In this document: positions 7,594 to 15,768 of the stretch, piece by piece
Numbering within the stretch: the stretch's first letter is position 1
Layout of the letters: every line of letters starts with the position of its first letter
NCBI GenBank assembly: GCA_002151545.1
Contig: CP021237.1
Coordinates: forward strand, 5,952,001-6,016,000
Direction: 5' to 3'
DNA length: 64,000 nt
Source of the DNA: Sphingobacteriaceae bacterium GW460-11-11-14-LB5
GTDB lineage: Bacteria; Bacteroidota; Bacteroidia; Sphingobacteriales; Sphingobacteriaceae
Program-made: the position numbers and the translations under genes
Notes under the pieces: model-generated
Told to the model about the DNA's origin: nothing
What the model saw: the letters and a program-made list of their open reading frames with translations, nothing else
Databases searched by the model: none

Positions 7594-8511
7594 ATGAAAA
7601 ATAATCCATTAAAAACGCTTATTCTTTTTGGCTTGCTAAGCATTTTTGCAACAAGCTGTAAAAAAGACAATGAACCTGAAATACTTGCGCCAACGGCTAC
7701 CAATGTAGAAATAGGTACGGCCAACAATAAACAGGCCATACGCGGAAGAGATTTCCACTTAAATGCAGATGTGGTTGCCGGCGACAAAATTAAAGGGGTA
7801 GAGATTAAAATACTGCAAAAAACAGGACAAACCTATACCGCCACCTGGAAATTTGAACTGGCATGGACACAATATAATGGTGCAAAAAATACCAATGTAC
7901 ACAAGCATTTCACCATTCCGGCCGAAGCGCCTGAAGGCAAGTATGATTTTTACTTTATCGTATGGGATGAAAACGGAACAAAGCTCGAAATAAAAGAAGA
8001 CTTCACCATCATCGACGCGGCAAATATGCCCGTTGACCCAAAAATTGGGCGGGATATTTTTTCGAGAAATGGCAACGTCATTTACTATATGGATACCTTT
8101 GTAGAGCAGGAACTTATTTTTAAAAAAGGGGATGAATTTACAGCCCATGCCCAGGTAAGTGAAATAAAGGGTGATGGCATATTATACACGGTGCTCATCA
8201 AAAGAAAAGCAAATTATTTTCCAGAATCTATCGATAAGCTTGATTTCAGCAAAGTGATTATAATTTCTAAAGTCGAACATAAAGGCCTTCCAAGTGCCTC
8301 TAAAATAGCTACGCTGAGGCAAATCAATGGCGTGTATGGTGGCGAAACAATCACCATAGGGGCAGAAAAAGACGGCAATGAACCAATGCCCAATCCGATT
8401 ACCGGGGAAAAGGCATGGGAATCTGGAAAGTATAATTTAGTGATTCTTTACAAAAACTACACTTATAACAGCAATATTTATAAATCAATTCCAATTACGA
8501 TAGTTTATTAA
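7594..8511 (+). CDS. DUF4625-like lipoprotein
   Basis: A 305-aa lipoprotein with signal and lipobox FATSC (Cys near residue 22), then KKDNEPE. Residues about 30-140 look like the DUF4625 Ig-like domain also seen in the 156-aa lipoprotein upstream (GTANNKQAIRGRDFHLNADV, then KHFTIPAEAPEGKYDFYFIVWDENG), but without the dense His cluster. The C-terminal half is unrecognised and beta-rich. It is the last clear gene of the metal-acquisition-like set and is separated from the AztD-like gene by the inverted-repeat element, so its expression may be set separately. Probably a surface accessory protein; ligand unknown. Confidence 0.65.
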   Translation: MKNNPLKTLILFGLLSIFATSCKKDNEPEILAPTATNVEIGTANNKQAIRGRDFHLNADVVAGDKIKGVEIKILQKTGQTYTATWKFELAWTQYNGAKNTNVHKHFTIPAEAPEGKYDFYFIVWDENGTKLEIKEDFTIIDAANMPVDPKIGRDIFSRNGNVIYYMDTFVEQELIFKKGDEFTAHAQVSEIKGDGILYTVLIKRKANYFPESIDKLDFSKVIIISKVEHKGLPSASKIATLRQINGVYGGETITIGAEKDGNEPMPNPITGEKAWESGKYNLVILYKNYTYNSNIYKSIPITIVY

Positions 8512-8512
8512 A

Positions 8513-8620
8513 TTGAAAAAGAGAAACAGCCTTATTGGTATTTCAATCACGTTAATGCTGATCATTACCCTTTTAATAGGAATGCTGTTGGGAGCAGTTT
8601 TAACCTCACATTTTAATTAG
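8513..8620 (+). CDS. Possible 35-aa single-membrane-segment peptide
   Basis: A short frame starts with TTG one base after the preceding stop and encodes LKKRNSLIGISITLMLIITL and a further hydrophobic run ending in SHFN. The basic N-terminus followed by one strong membrane helix is what a real membrane peptide looks like, and the position right after a stop suggests coupling. The non-ATG start and small size make it uncertain. Confidence 0.35.
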   Translation: MKKRNSLIGISITLMLIITLLIGMLLGAVLTSHFN

Positions 8621-8654
8621 CCTGTATTGAATATTAACGATCGGTATTTTACAA

Positions 8655-8690
8655 AATGGCCCACAACGAAATTTGTGGGTCTTTGCGTTT
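8655..8690 (+). terminator. Terminator-like hairpin after the metal operon
   Basis: CCCACAA and TTGTGGG pair around a short loop, followed by TCTTTGCGTTTGGG. The 3' half resembles the hairpin at 2624-2654, so both ends of the metal-uptake operon carry related hairpins. Confidence 0.6.
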
Positions 8691-8711
8691 GGGAGTGTGT
8701 GAGATGACCCA

Positions 8712-9308
8712 TTAACCTCGCCTTTCCCAGGAACCTTTTTCGTCAAGAATTTTTAAATAGCTGGTATAAGGTTCGTTAGTGTGATAAAGTTGATGCAGCT
8801 GATCGGTTAGTGCTGTTAGAAAGTTAAAGAAAGTGGAAAAATCTTCTTTTGAATTGTACAGCCCACCCCATTCGTTTAATATCCACTTTAACATTTTTCC
8901 ATCCCGCGTAGTCATCGAAAATTCCAGGTAAGGAATATCGGCATCTGTTTTTTTGTAATAGTCGTGTTGTAGTCCTCCCACTAGCCCAATTTCTCTTACA
9001 GGAACCCGAATAGCGCGTATTTCTGAAAACAAAACATTACCGAAACAGGAACTGTTAAAACCTTCTTTGCTGAATGAAATAATTTCAGCCGACTTCCTTT
9101 CCGAGGCCGCTTTAAAAAGTTTGTAAAGGGCCGTTAACATTAAGGGTACGAAAATCAGCAATAGCCAGGCCGGGAAAAGCGGGCGTGGATCTGATAGTAA
9201 AGTGATGGTTGTTCCTGAAATAGCAATCGTGAGCAGGGAGGTGAAAAACCAAAACAGAATAGTTGAAGTTTTCTTGCTGTTATTAAAACGGAAGCGATAA
9301 GTATCCAT
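8712..9308 (-). CDS. Two-helix membrane protein of unknown function
   Basis: A 198-aa protein, family not recognised. It has a short basic N-terminus, two adjacent membrane helices (TILFWFFTSLLTIAISGTTITLL near 16-38 and PAWLLLIFVPLMLTALYKLF near 46-65) and a cytoplasmic C-terminal domain of about 130 aa that begins EIISFSKEGFNSS and contains EIRAIRVP, a layout like PH-domain-type bacterial membrane proteins. No neighbour on the same strand is close. Its downstream end faces the end of the metal-uptake operon. Confidence 0.6.
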   Translation of the reverse strand: MDTYRFRFNNSKKTSTILFWFFTSLLTIAISGTTITLLSDPRPLFPAWLLLIFVPLMLTALYKLFKAASERKSAEIISFSKEGFNSSCFGNVLFSEIRAIRVPVREIGLVGGLQHDYYKKTDADIPYLEFSMTTRDGKMLKWILNEWGGLYNSKEDFSTFFNFLTALTDQLHQLYHTNEPYTSYLKILDEKGSWERRG

Positions 9309-9775
9309 ATTTGTCCGAAACTTTAGAAAATAAGGTATAAAAAAGGAAATCGTTTTCCAAAAAACTGATAGGTCTTAGTTGCAAAAAGCAAATCACCATC
9401 TCCAATGGTAAAAGTAAATTTATTCGGCCAGATATTGCGGATATTAATTTGAGTTTCTATTTATAGTTCTTTTAGAAAAGTCCCGTAGCAGGTAATGTTT
9501 TCTATATTGATATACGTGATGTCAGGCTGGTTGGATACGGCAATTTTTTTCAATGATATTAAAAAAAACCGACATCATAAGTCGCTTGAATTGTCATTTT
9601 AGGTTGAGACATTTTATTACAGATTAAAGAAAATTGCCTAAAAACCAGAATGGACCGATTCGGGATGGAGATGGAAGCTTTCAGGAAGGCCAGCAAGGCA
9701 CCGTATCCGAAGGAAGCCCGGCAAATACTGCTACAGGCAACACCACATCAGTTTACGTATTTTCTTTTATTTAAC
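9309..9775. other. Intergenic stretch, possible decayed coding fragment
   Basis: No convincing gene. At 9645-9770 the base composition is richer in G and C than its surroundings and a plus-strand frame reads DGDGSFQEGQQGTVSEGSPA, reminiscent of a repetitive extracellular protein, but it has no start and ends soon. The rest is AT-rich and contains the promoter side of 8712-9308. Confidence 0.4.
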
Positions 9776-10435
9776 TTATTTCTCCAACTTTTGAATCTGA
9801 TTTACGATCTCTTTCCCTTTTTTTATAGAGAATGTTGTCATAAGTGTATACCCATTGACCGACATGATATAATCACTATAGAGATATCGGTATAATTTTG
9901 TCCCGGTGAAGCCTTCAGGATGTGAATTGATTTCATACAGAATTTTTTTCTTAGATTCCTCCAGGTTCTCTTTAGCTGCATTGACTGCAGGAAGTAAATC
10001 CTGATAATATCTTAGAATTTCGTTCCGTAAGTGGCTATCTTCTATGAAGGCGATTTTCCCGCTAGCCTTAAAACCTTCAAAACTGGAATTTATGTTATAA
10101 AATACATATTTACCAGTGATGACCTTCGTGATTTGGTCGGTATTCGTAATATTTTTAATTTTTTGGTCTATAGTCGATAACTCGCTAATTTCTAATTGCT
10201 TTTCTCCAAGCATCTTATTTATTTCTATTGTAAGATCAGACATAAATTCCCTGACTTCCTTTTGCTGGTGCCGATGCTCGCTCCATTCATGTAACCATAT
10301 CGATAAACTTAGCGCGAAAACAATTATAATGATTTCTAAAATAAACTCTCCTACCTTGTGCCACAAACTATGCTCTTTGCTGGTCAAGATTTTATGTGTT
10401 TTTTTAACATGTTTAATGACTTCCTGATCTGCCAT
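9776..10435 (-). CDS. Single-pass membrane protein with coiled-coil-like periplasmic part
   Basis: A 219-aa protein. A basic cytoplasmic N-terminus of about 27 residues is followed by one membrane helix (FILEIIIIVFALSLSIWLHEW near 28-48), then EHRHQQKEVREFMSDLTIEI and a long helical region. The pattern 'one helix, then HEWSEHRHQQKEV' is like a common Bacteroidota group of small membrane proteins (DUF6090-like), whose function is unknown. It is a stand-alone gene with no close same-strand partner. Confidence 0.6.
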   Translation of the reverse strand: MADQEVIKHVKKTHKILTSKEHSLWHKVGEFILEIIIIVFALSLSIWLHEWSEHRHQQKEVREFMSDLTIEINKMLGEKQLEISELSTIDQKIKNITNTDQITKVITGKYVFYNINSSFEGFKASGKIAFIEDSHLRNEILRYYQDLLPAVNAAKENLEESKKKILYEINSHPEGFTGTKLYRYLYSDYIMSVNGYTLMTTFSIKKGKEIVNQIQKLEK

Positions 10436-10774
10436 AATATTTTAATTAGCGACTAAAAAAAGATTCTTCATTTAAAGGTATAAAAACAAATAATTAAATG
10501 CATAGCGCAGTATAAAAAAGATAGTATATATTGTATTTCAGTAAATTATCCCTTTTGTTTCGTTCCAAACTGGCTAGCCCTATCAGGCTTTTTCTAATAT
10601 AAATCGTCTTAGCGTCTCGTAAGACAAAATTGATAAATTAGATCAGGTTAATTTACCTAACCACGATTACCTGCTATGGATCAATGGCTGTTGACCACAT
10701 TATAGAATAACCCAAAACAAAAAAGGCAAGAACGAAATTCCGTTGCTTGCCCTTTTTATTAACCTTAAATATCA
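10436..10774. other. Intergenic region with a bidirectional terminator
   Basis: No gene is seen. The only clear structure besides the terminator at 10720-10760 is a weak hairpin near 10605-10624 (GTCTTA and TAAGAC). The left end should hold the promoter of 9776-10435. Confidence 0.6.
10720..10760 (-). terminator. Terminator of the VOC-protein gene
   Basis: AAAGGCAAG and CTTGCCCTTT frame a paired inner part (AACG/CGTT) and are flanked by an A run on one side and T residues on the other, so it can work in both directions. It lies just downstream of the minus-strand gene ending at 10775. Confidence 0.7.
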
Positions 10775-11188
10775 CTATCCCTGATGTTCAGGTGCCCCGT
10801 TTGGATCCATCCATACATATTCCCAATGGTGGCCGTCAAGATCATCAAAACTATGTTGGTACATAAAACCGTAATCGGTAGCCGGATTGGGTATTGTGGC
10901 GCCGGCAGCTACAGCTTTATCTACCATTTCGTTAACGGCATCCTTGCTATCGGCCGATAAAGCAATGGAAGTTTCTATGGCCTGGTGCGCATCTACAATT
11001 TCTTTTGTAGTAAAAGTCTGGAAAAAGGGTTTGGTTAGCAACATCACGTAAATGGTATCGCTGATGATCATGCAGGTTGCTTTCTCGTTGGTAAACTGCG
11101 GGTTAAAAGTATAACCAAGTTTGGTGAAAAATTCTACCGATTTGTTAAGGTCGCTAACGGATAGGTTCACAAAAATTTGAGTTGCCAT
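10775..11188 (-). CDS. VOC-family (glyoxalase/bleomycin-resistance fold) protein
   Basis: A 137-aa protein with the paired beta-alpha-beta-beta-beta units of the vicinal-oxygen-chelate superfamily: it opens with TQIFVNLSVSDLNKSVEFFTKLGY and closes with FDDLDGHHWEYVWMDP. It belongs to the glyoxalase-like or extradiol-like group often found as single-domain proteins in Bacteroidota. The His/Glu of DGHHWE are likely metal ligands. Substrate is unknown; no linked genes define a pathway. Confidence 0.8.
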   Translation of the reverse strand: MATQIFVNLSVSDLNKSVEFFTKLGYTFNPQFTNEKATCMIISDTIYVMLLTKPFFQTFTTKEIVDAHQAIETSIALSADSKDAVNEMVDKAVAAGATIPNPATDYGFMYQHSFDDLDGHHWEYVWMDPNGAPEHQG

Positions 11189-11302
11189 ATTGTTTTCTGA
11201 TTTAATTTATTCAAAGGTATCATAAAGCCAACTGGGTGTTCATGTGTAAAAACGACAAGTTAAGGGGTTAAACGCGACTTAGATGACAAGACATTGTAAA
11301 AC

Positions 11303-11336
11303 CAAAAAGAGCATGCCTTTCGACCATGCTCCTTTT
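11303..11336 (-). terminator. Terminator of lipoprotein gene 11347-11961
   Basis: Read on the minus strand, GGAGCATG and CATGCTC form a stem around GTCGAAAGG and are followed by TTTTT. It starts about 10 bp after the stop of the minus-strand gene. Confidence 0.75.
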
Positions 11337-11346
11337 ATATTTTCTG

Positions 11347-11961
11347 TTAATCAATAAACTGGATCTGTTGTACCAGATAGGCCTTTCCAAACTTCTGCGG
11401 ATCGTGCGTAACGGTAGCTTTAATGGCTTTCCATTTTGGTCGCTGACCTTGCTTCCAGTTGGCACGGATTTCCTGTGCATTTAGCCATATTTCTTCAAGC
11501 TCATTCTGTATGGTGCTGTTTGCATAAGTGAGCTGTAACTTATCTGGAATCATGTAATAATTGTTTCCGGTTTTGCTTAGCCTGATATTTGGCCCGCCAA
11601 CAGCGTAATTGGTAATGAGTTGCACAGTGAAAGATTCACTTCCTTTATACTGCTCTTTGCTAAGGATTTTTTCGAAAATAAAGTAGTATTCAGGTCCGTC
11701 TTGAAGTGGCTCTTTATCGCGGTTGAATCGGGCTTTAACGCGGTAAGAATAACCAGGTTCTCTTTCATCAAAACCCGATAAGGAAGCGCCAGCATCTACA
11801 TTGCCCGGCAGCTTTAAAAGCAAATCATTATCAGCAGCATAACGAGGGCTTACAAGTAGTTCGACCTCTTGTCCGTTTTTTAAGTTCAGCGGACCGTATC
11901 TTTCCGATTTTTTACAGGAAACAAGTGCAAAGGCTACAAAAAGAAAAAGTAGGTTTTTCAT
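11347..11961 (-). CDS. Lipoprotein of unknown function
   Basis: A 204-aa protein with a short lipoprotein signal (MKNLLFLFVAFALVSCKK, Cys at 16). I do not recognise the family. The mature part begins with a strand-rich segment (NGQEVELLVSPRYAADNDLLLKLPG), contains PEYYFIFEKILSKEQYKG in the middle and ends in a basic helix-strand region. Likely periplasmic or outer-membrane anchored. It is a single gene with its own terminator. Confidence 0.65.
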   Translation of the reverse strand: MKNLLFLFVAFALVSCKKSERYGPLNLKNGQEVELLVSPRYAADNDLLLKLPGNVDAGASLSGFDEREPGYSYRVKARFNRDKEPLQDGPEYYFIFEKILSKEQYKGSESFTVQLITNYAVGGPNIRLSKTGNNYYMIPDKLQLTYANSTIQNELEEIWLNAQEIRANWKQGQRPKWKAIKATVTHDPQKFGKAYLVQQIQFID

Positions 11962-12086
11962 AGTGAGTGGTTTTTTAGATTAATGGTTCCTCATAAAACG
12001 TAAAGATATCAGTATACGCTACAAGAGAATGATCATTTTGTGCCATTTGCTACCAGTCTTTTTTAAATACCCGTTTTTGAAACATG

Positions 12087-14435
12087 TTAATCCTTAAGTG
12101 AGACCTGAAATTTTTGTTCCCCCTGGTTTCTGAAAATAACAATTTCAACATGTCCTTTCCAGCGAACTTCGCTATAAATCTTTAGCAGATCAGCAACAGA
12201 TTTTACTTCATTATTATCCAGGCCGATCACCACATCACCTTTCTTTAAACCATTTTTCTCTGCAATCGAGCCTTTTGTTAATTGTATGAGTAAAGCGCCA
12301 TTGTTATCCGGAAGTCCGGCTGCAGATCTTTCCCCCAAACTTTCGATATTTTTAAATCTGCTACCTAACCACTCCGCTGTGATTGTTTTTTTACTGGTTG
12401 AGCTGTTGCTCAGCGGTTTTATTGGAGGCGAAGCAGCCAGTTTTTTTAACCGTGCATCTGTTACACCAAAACTCATGTCAAAATCTTTATAACCGGTTTT
12501 TAAAGCCGCTGAGGTTTTTCTGAGGTGATACTTTCCGGTATTTTCATCAACAAAAGCGACATCGCCAGTGATGCTGTTGGCATCGATATTTAATTTCTGT
12601 GTTTTGCTTAATGCATCTTTGCTTAAAAAGAAATTATGATTGATCTCTTTTCCCCAGCTTTCCATCTGTATGGGGGCGTATGCAGCACTTACAATATTAT
12701 TTTTAAAAACGTCACCACTGTTTTTTAACCAGACATGCGGATGAAAGGTATTATTGATAATGATGTTATTGTATACCGTGCGATGATAACCTTCACGAAG
12801 TTTTAATCCCCCACTTAAACATATGTTATTGAAAATCTGATAATTGGTGCTTCCGTCATCCAGGTCGATGTCCCAGCCATGGTCGCACTGAAAACGATTA
12901 TTGCGTAAAACGATTGGTGAAATCACATCTAAAAGTTCAATTCCGGGTTTTGCGGCAACAATACTATCCATAAGACTTCTTGCCGGCCTCCAGTAACGGT
13001 CTCTGCCCCATGAATTAAAAGCGCCATGATCTCCGGTTTCGAGTACGGTATCAAAAACGTCGTTAAATTCAATGAGGTGTCCGCCCCATGTACCCTCGCT
13101 AACATTAATGCCTGCTCTTGGTACATGGTAAATGGTATTGTGACTCACCAGAATATCGGCCGACATGGATATTTCAACGCCTGCAGATTGTTTTTCGATT
13201 TGGCCAGTATGGTGAATCAGGTTGTTTACCGCCTGGCAATGCTGCGGATAATCAGCACTTTTTGGCCCAGGTTGCATATCCATTTCCGTATAGGGAACGA
13301 AATTTTCATACCTGAAAGAAGGTGAACGTACTGCAGCCGGGTTACCCACAAATGCAATTCCATTCGCTCCAATGTTATAAATATGATTGTTGCTGATGCG
13401 ATCTTCCTTATTGTAATTGCTTAAAAAAACAGCACTTCCGCCTAAGTCGTAAAAATTACAGTTTTTAACGGCACAAGATTCAGTACCTTCCAGCAATATG
13501 GCTGCTCCGCGGTATATGGCCCAGTCGCTTCTTAAAAGCGGCTCTTTTACCTGCATAAAACTCCGCGCGGTTTGTATAAAATCGATGCCTGTTATGGTTA
13601 TATTTTTAATCGGATTGGCTAATGAGCCTTTAATATGCAACAGGTCACTCACCATGGTAAAGGCAAAATCAGCTGTTTGAAGGTTACTTCCGGTAGGTGG
13701 AATAAGATAAAGCGTTTCCTCTTTTTGATTGTAAAACCATTCACCCGGATGATCGAGTTCTTCAAATATGTTCTCCACATAACGGTATTGTGCATGCATT
13801 TTGGCAGGACGGTTATTCTGCCAGCCACCTTCATAAAGCAGTTTGCCAGCATCATCTTTACCGGTAATGAGGTAATGGAAATCGCCCCACTCGCCCTGGT
13901 GTAAGGTGTGTATATAACCGCCGGTAGGATCCAGCCATTTTTTTGCCCTTTCGGCAGAAATTGCATCAGCTGCGGTGCCGTTAAATACCCTGGCAGAAGC
14001 GTCGAAATCAGGGTACCTCGCCATCGATAATTTTTTGCCATTCATAAAGAGCTGGTCAGGGGCTTGAGCCAGCTTTATTTTGGCCGATAGGATGTTATTT
14101 TTATAGGGTTTCCACGAGAGTTTAACATGCTGCGAACCGGAAATGAATACTTTTTGGTTTGCCTTAGCCTTAATGGTAAGCGCCTGCAGTTGAAATTTAT
14201 CTGAGGTAATTTCAACCGTTTTATCTATCGGATAAGTGCCGCCATCAAGCTCGATAACTACTTTTTTGTTTTTAACCGCCATGGCTTTTGTTATACCAGC
14301 AGCAAAGGTTTTTACAGGCTGGTAAATGGAGCCAGGATTTTTGTCGTTCCCTTTGGGCGAGATAAAAATGGTTTGCGCTTTACAAAGGCTAAACGCGAAT
14401 AAAGTAGTCAGTACTAATGAAAATTGTTTTATCAT
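12087..14435 (-). CDS. Secreted right-handed beta-helix protein with C-terminal PDZ domain
   Basis: A 782-aa exported protein (signal MIKQFSLVLTTLFAFSLCKAQ). Residues about 22-660 match pectate-lyase-like parallel beta-helix proteins: the opening IFISPKGNDKNPGSIYQPVKT is the usual first turn, and repeated N-rich rungs follow (NCNFYDLGGSAVFLSN, NNHIYNIGANGIAFVGN, NTIYHVPRAGINVSEG). Such proteins include polysaccharide lyases and glycosidases acting on complex glycans. Residues about 690-782 form a PDZ domain (SIAEKNGLKKGDVVIGLDNNEV), an unusual attachment for this fold. The enzyme class cannot be fixed from sequence alone. It is monocistronic. Confidence 0.75.
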   Translation of the reverse strand: MIKQFSLVLTTLFAFSLCKAQTIFISPKGNDKNPGSIYQPVKTFAAGITKAMAVKNKKVVIELDGGTYPIDKTVEITSDKFQLQALTIKAKANQKVFISGSQHVKLSWKPYKNNILSAKIKLAQAPDQLFMNGKKLSMARYPDFDASARVFNGTAADAISAERAKKWLDPTGGYIHTLHQGEWGDFHYLITGKDDAGKLLYEGGWQNNRPAKMHAQYRYVENIFEELDHPGEWFYNQKEETLYLIPPTGSNLQTADFAFTMVSDLLHIKGSLANPIKNITITGIDFIQTARSFMQVKEPLLRSDWAIYRGAAILLEGTESCAVKNCNFYDLGGSAVFLSNYNKEDRISNNHIYNIGANGIAFVGNPAAVRSPSFRYENFVPYTEMDMQPGPKSADYPQHCQAVNNLIHHTGQIEKQSAGVEISMSADILVSHNTIYHVPRAGINVSEGTWGGHLIEFNDVFDTVLETGDHGAFNSWGRDRYWRPARSLMDSIVAAKPGIELLDVISPIVLRNNRFQCDHGWDIDLDDGSTNYQIFNNICLSGGLKLREGYHRTVYNNIIINNTFHPHVWLKNSGDVFKNNIVSAAYAPIQMESWGKEINHNFFLSKDALSKTQKLNIDANSITGDVAFVDENTGKYHLRKTSAALKTGYKDFDMSFGVTDARLKKLAASPPIKPLSNSSTSKKTITAEWLGSRFKNIESLGERSAAGLPDNNGALLIQLTKGSIAEKNGLKKGDVVIGLDNNEVKSVADLLKIYSEVRWKGHVEIVIFRNQGEQKFQVSLKD

Positions 14436-14874
14436 TTTCTAAGTTTTTGTGGAGTTAAGGCTGTTAAATGAACGCTCCAATCTATTTAATATTTATGCAC
14501 CATGTTATAGGTTGCCACCAGAGAAATTTGAATGATGATTACAAGATCGTTTGAATGCCCTGTTTATATTTAATGGTTAGTAATTAAAGTGCTATTCTTT
14601 AGTGTATTGCAATTAAACAATAACTACGTAACATAAATTTAATTCTTTTGGCAAATCATTCTTAATTATTGGCATACTACATTTGCCCTAATTTAATGAA
14701 CCAGCATTACACCCATTAATCTGATGGCTTTGATGCGTGGGTTTCATTTTATCACTAAAGATGCGCACAGCTAATTTAGCTAAACCTTAAAATGTGCTAG
14801 TACTTCCGTGTTTTGTATAAATCGGACTCCGCATATGCCAATACCTTTGTTATCAATATTTAACAAAGAAAAAA
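14436..14874. other. Divergent promoter region
   Basis: Non-coding AT-rich stretch between the beta-helix gene (minus) and the SDR gene (plus). Apart from the -7-like box listed at 14842-14849, I see no clear repeat or RNA structure. Confidence 0.6.
14842..14849 (+). promoter_or_regulatory. Bacteroidota -7-type promoter box for the SDR gene
   Basis: TACCTTTG matches the consensus TAnnTTTG and lies 25 bp before the ATG at 14875. A TTTTG at 14811-14815 could serve as the -33 element, although the spacing (26 bp) is a little long. Confidence 0.4.
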
Positions 14875-15693
14875 ATGTCGAAAATAATTTTAATTACCGG
14901 CGCCTCACGTGGTTTTGGTAAAATCTGGGCAAAGGCCCTTTTAGAACGTGGCGATAAAGTAGCTGCAACAGCAAGAAATACAGCAGATTTAAAAGATTTG
15001 GTAGAAACTTACGGTGATGCCGTGTTGCCGCTTCAATTGGATGTTAACAATAGGGAAGCCTGTTTTGCAGTAGTAGAAAAAGTAAAACAGCACTTTGGCC
15101 GAATTGATGTATTGATCAATAATGCTGGCTTTGGTTTGTTTGGAGCTATAGAAGAAACCACCGAACAACAGGCTCGTGCACAAATGGAAACCAACTTTTT
15201 CGGCCTGTTGTGGGTAACCCAGGCTGTTGTTCCGGTAATGCGCGAACAAAAGGTAGGGCACATTATTCAGGTATCGAGCTTCCTGGGTTTGGTGAGTTTA
15301 CCTGTATTGGGTTTGTATAATGCCTCTAAATATGCAGTAAATGGCTTAAGCGAAACGCTGGCGCAGGAGGTGAAAGGTTTTGGAATTAATGTAAGTTTAA
15401 TCGAGCCAAATGGTTTTTCTACCGATTGGTCGGGGGCTTCAGCTTTTCAAACAGCACCATTAGAAGTGTATGCACCGGTTAAGAAAGCATTTTTTGATGC
15501 CGCAACACCCGATAGCTGGGGTAAACCAGAAGCAACGGCACCTGCGGTATTGGCACTGATTGATAGTCCTGAACCTCCTTTACACTTCTTATTGGGCAAG
15601 GTGGCTTTAGCTGGAGTTAAACAGGTTTATGTTGAGCGCCTGGCCGAATTTGACGAATGGGCTGAAGTAGCTGTTGATGCGCACGGTCATTAA
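14875..15693 (+). CDS. Short-chain dehydrogenase/reductase
   Basis: A 272-aa classical SDR, an NAD(P)-dependent oxidoreductase of the cytoplasm. The cofactor motif TGASRGFG is at residues 7-14, NNAG near 82-85, the catalytic Ser near 139 (VSSFLGLVS) and YNASK near 152-156 with catalytic Tyr and Lys. The segment after NADP binding (RGFGKIWAKALLERGDKVAATARN) is typical of SDRs annotated as ketoreductases in Bacteroidota. Substrate is unknown. An AraC-type regulator gene follows on the same strand 75 bp downstream, suggesting that the pair is a small inducible unit. Confidence 0.85.
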   Translation: MSKIILITGASRGFGKIWAKALLERGDKVAATARNTADLKDLVETYGDAVLPLQLDVNNREACFAVVEKVKQHFGRIDVLINNAGFGLFGAIEETTEQQARAQMETNFFGLLWVTQAVVPVMREQKVGHIIQVSSFLGLVSLPVLGLYNASKYAVNGLSETLAQEVKGFGINVSLIEPNGFSTDWSGASAFQTAPLEVYAPVKKAFFDAATPDSWGKPEATAPAVLALIDSPEPPLHFLLGKVALAGVKQVYVERLAEFDEWAEVAVDAHGH

Positions 15694-15710
15694 TAAATCA
15701 TTTAAACCCT

Positions 15711-15753
15711 TTAACTACAGGCTGTACAGGGTAATTGTGTAGCTTGTAGTTAA
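15711..15753. repeat. Hairpin between SDR and araC genes
   Basis: TTAACTACAGGC at 15711-15722 and GCTTGTAGTTAA at 15742-15753 are inverted with one mismatch. No T run follows, so it is a weak terminator candidate and may instead be a regulatory or mRNA-stability structure. Confidence 0.45.
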
Positions 15754-15768
15754 TTACCATTTAAAGGA

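Noticed and set aside
9650-9895. Plus-strand frame of 81 codons
   Set aside because: Its second half is antisense to the membrane-protein gene 9776-10435; the first half has odd composition but no recognisable protein. Kept only as a possible decayed fragment.
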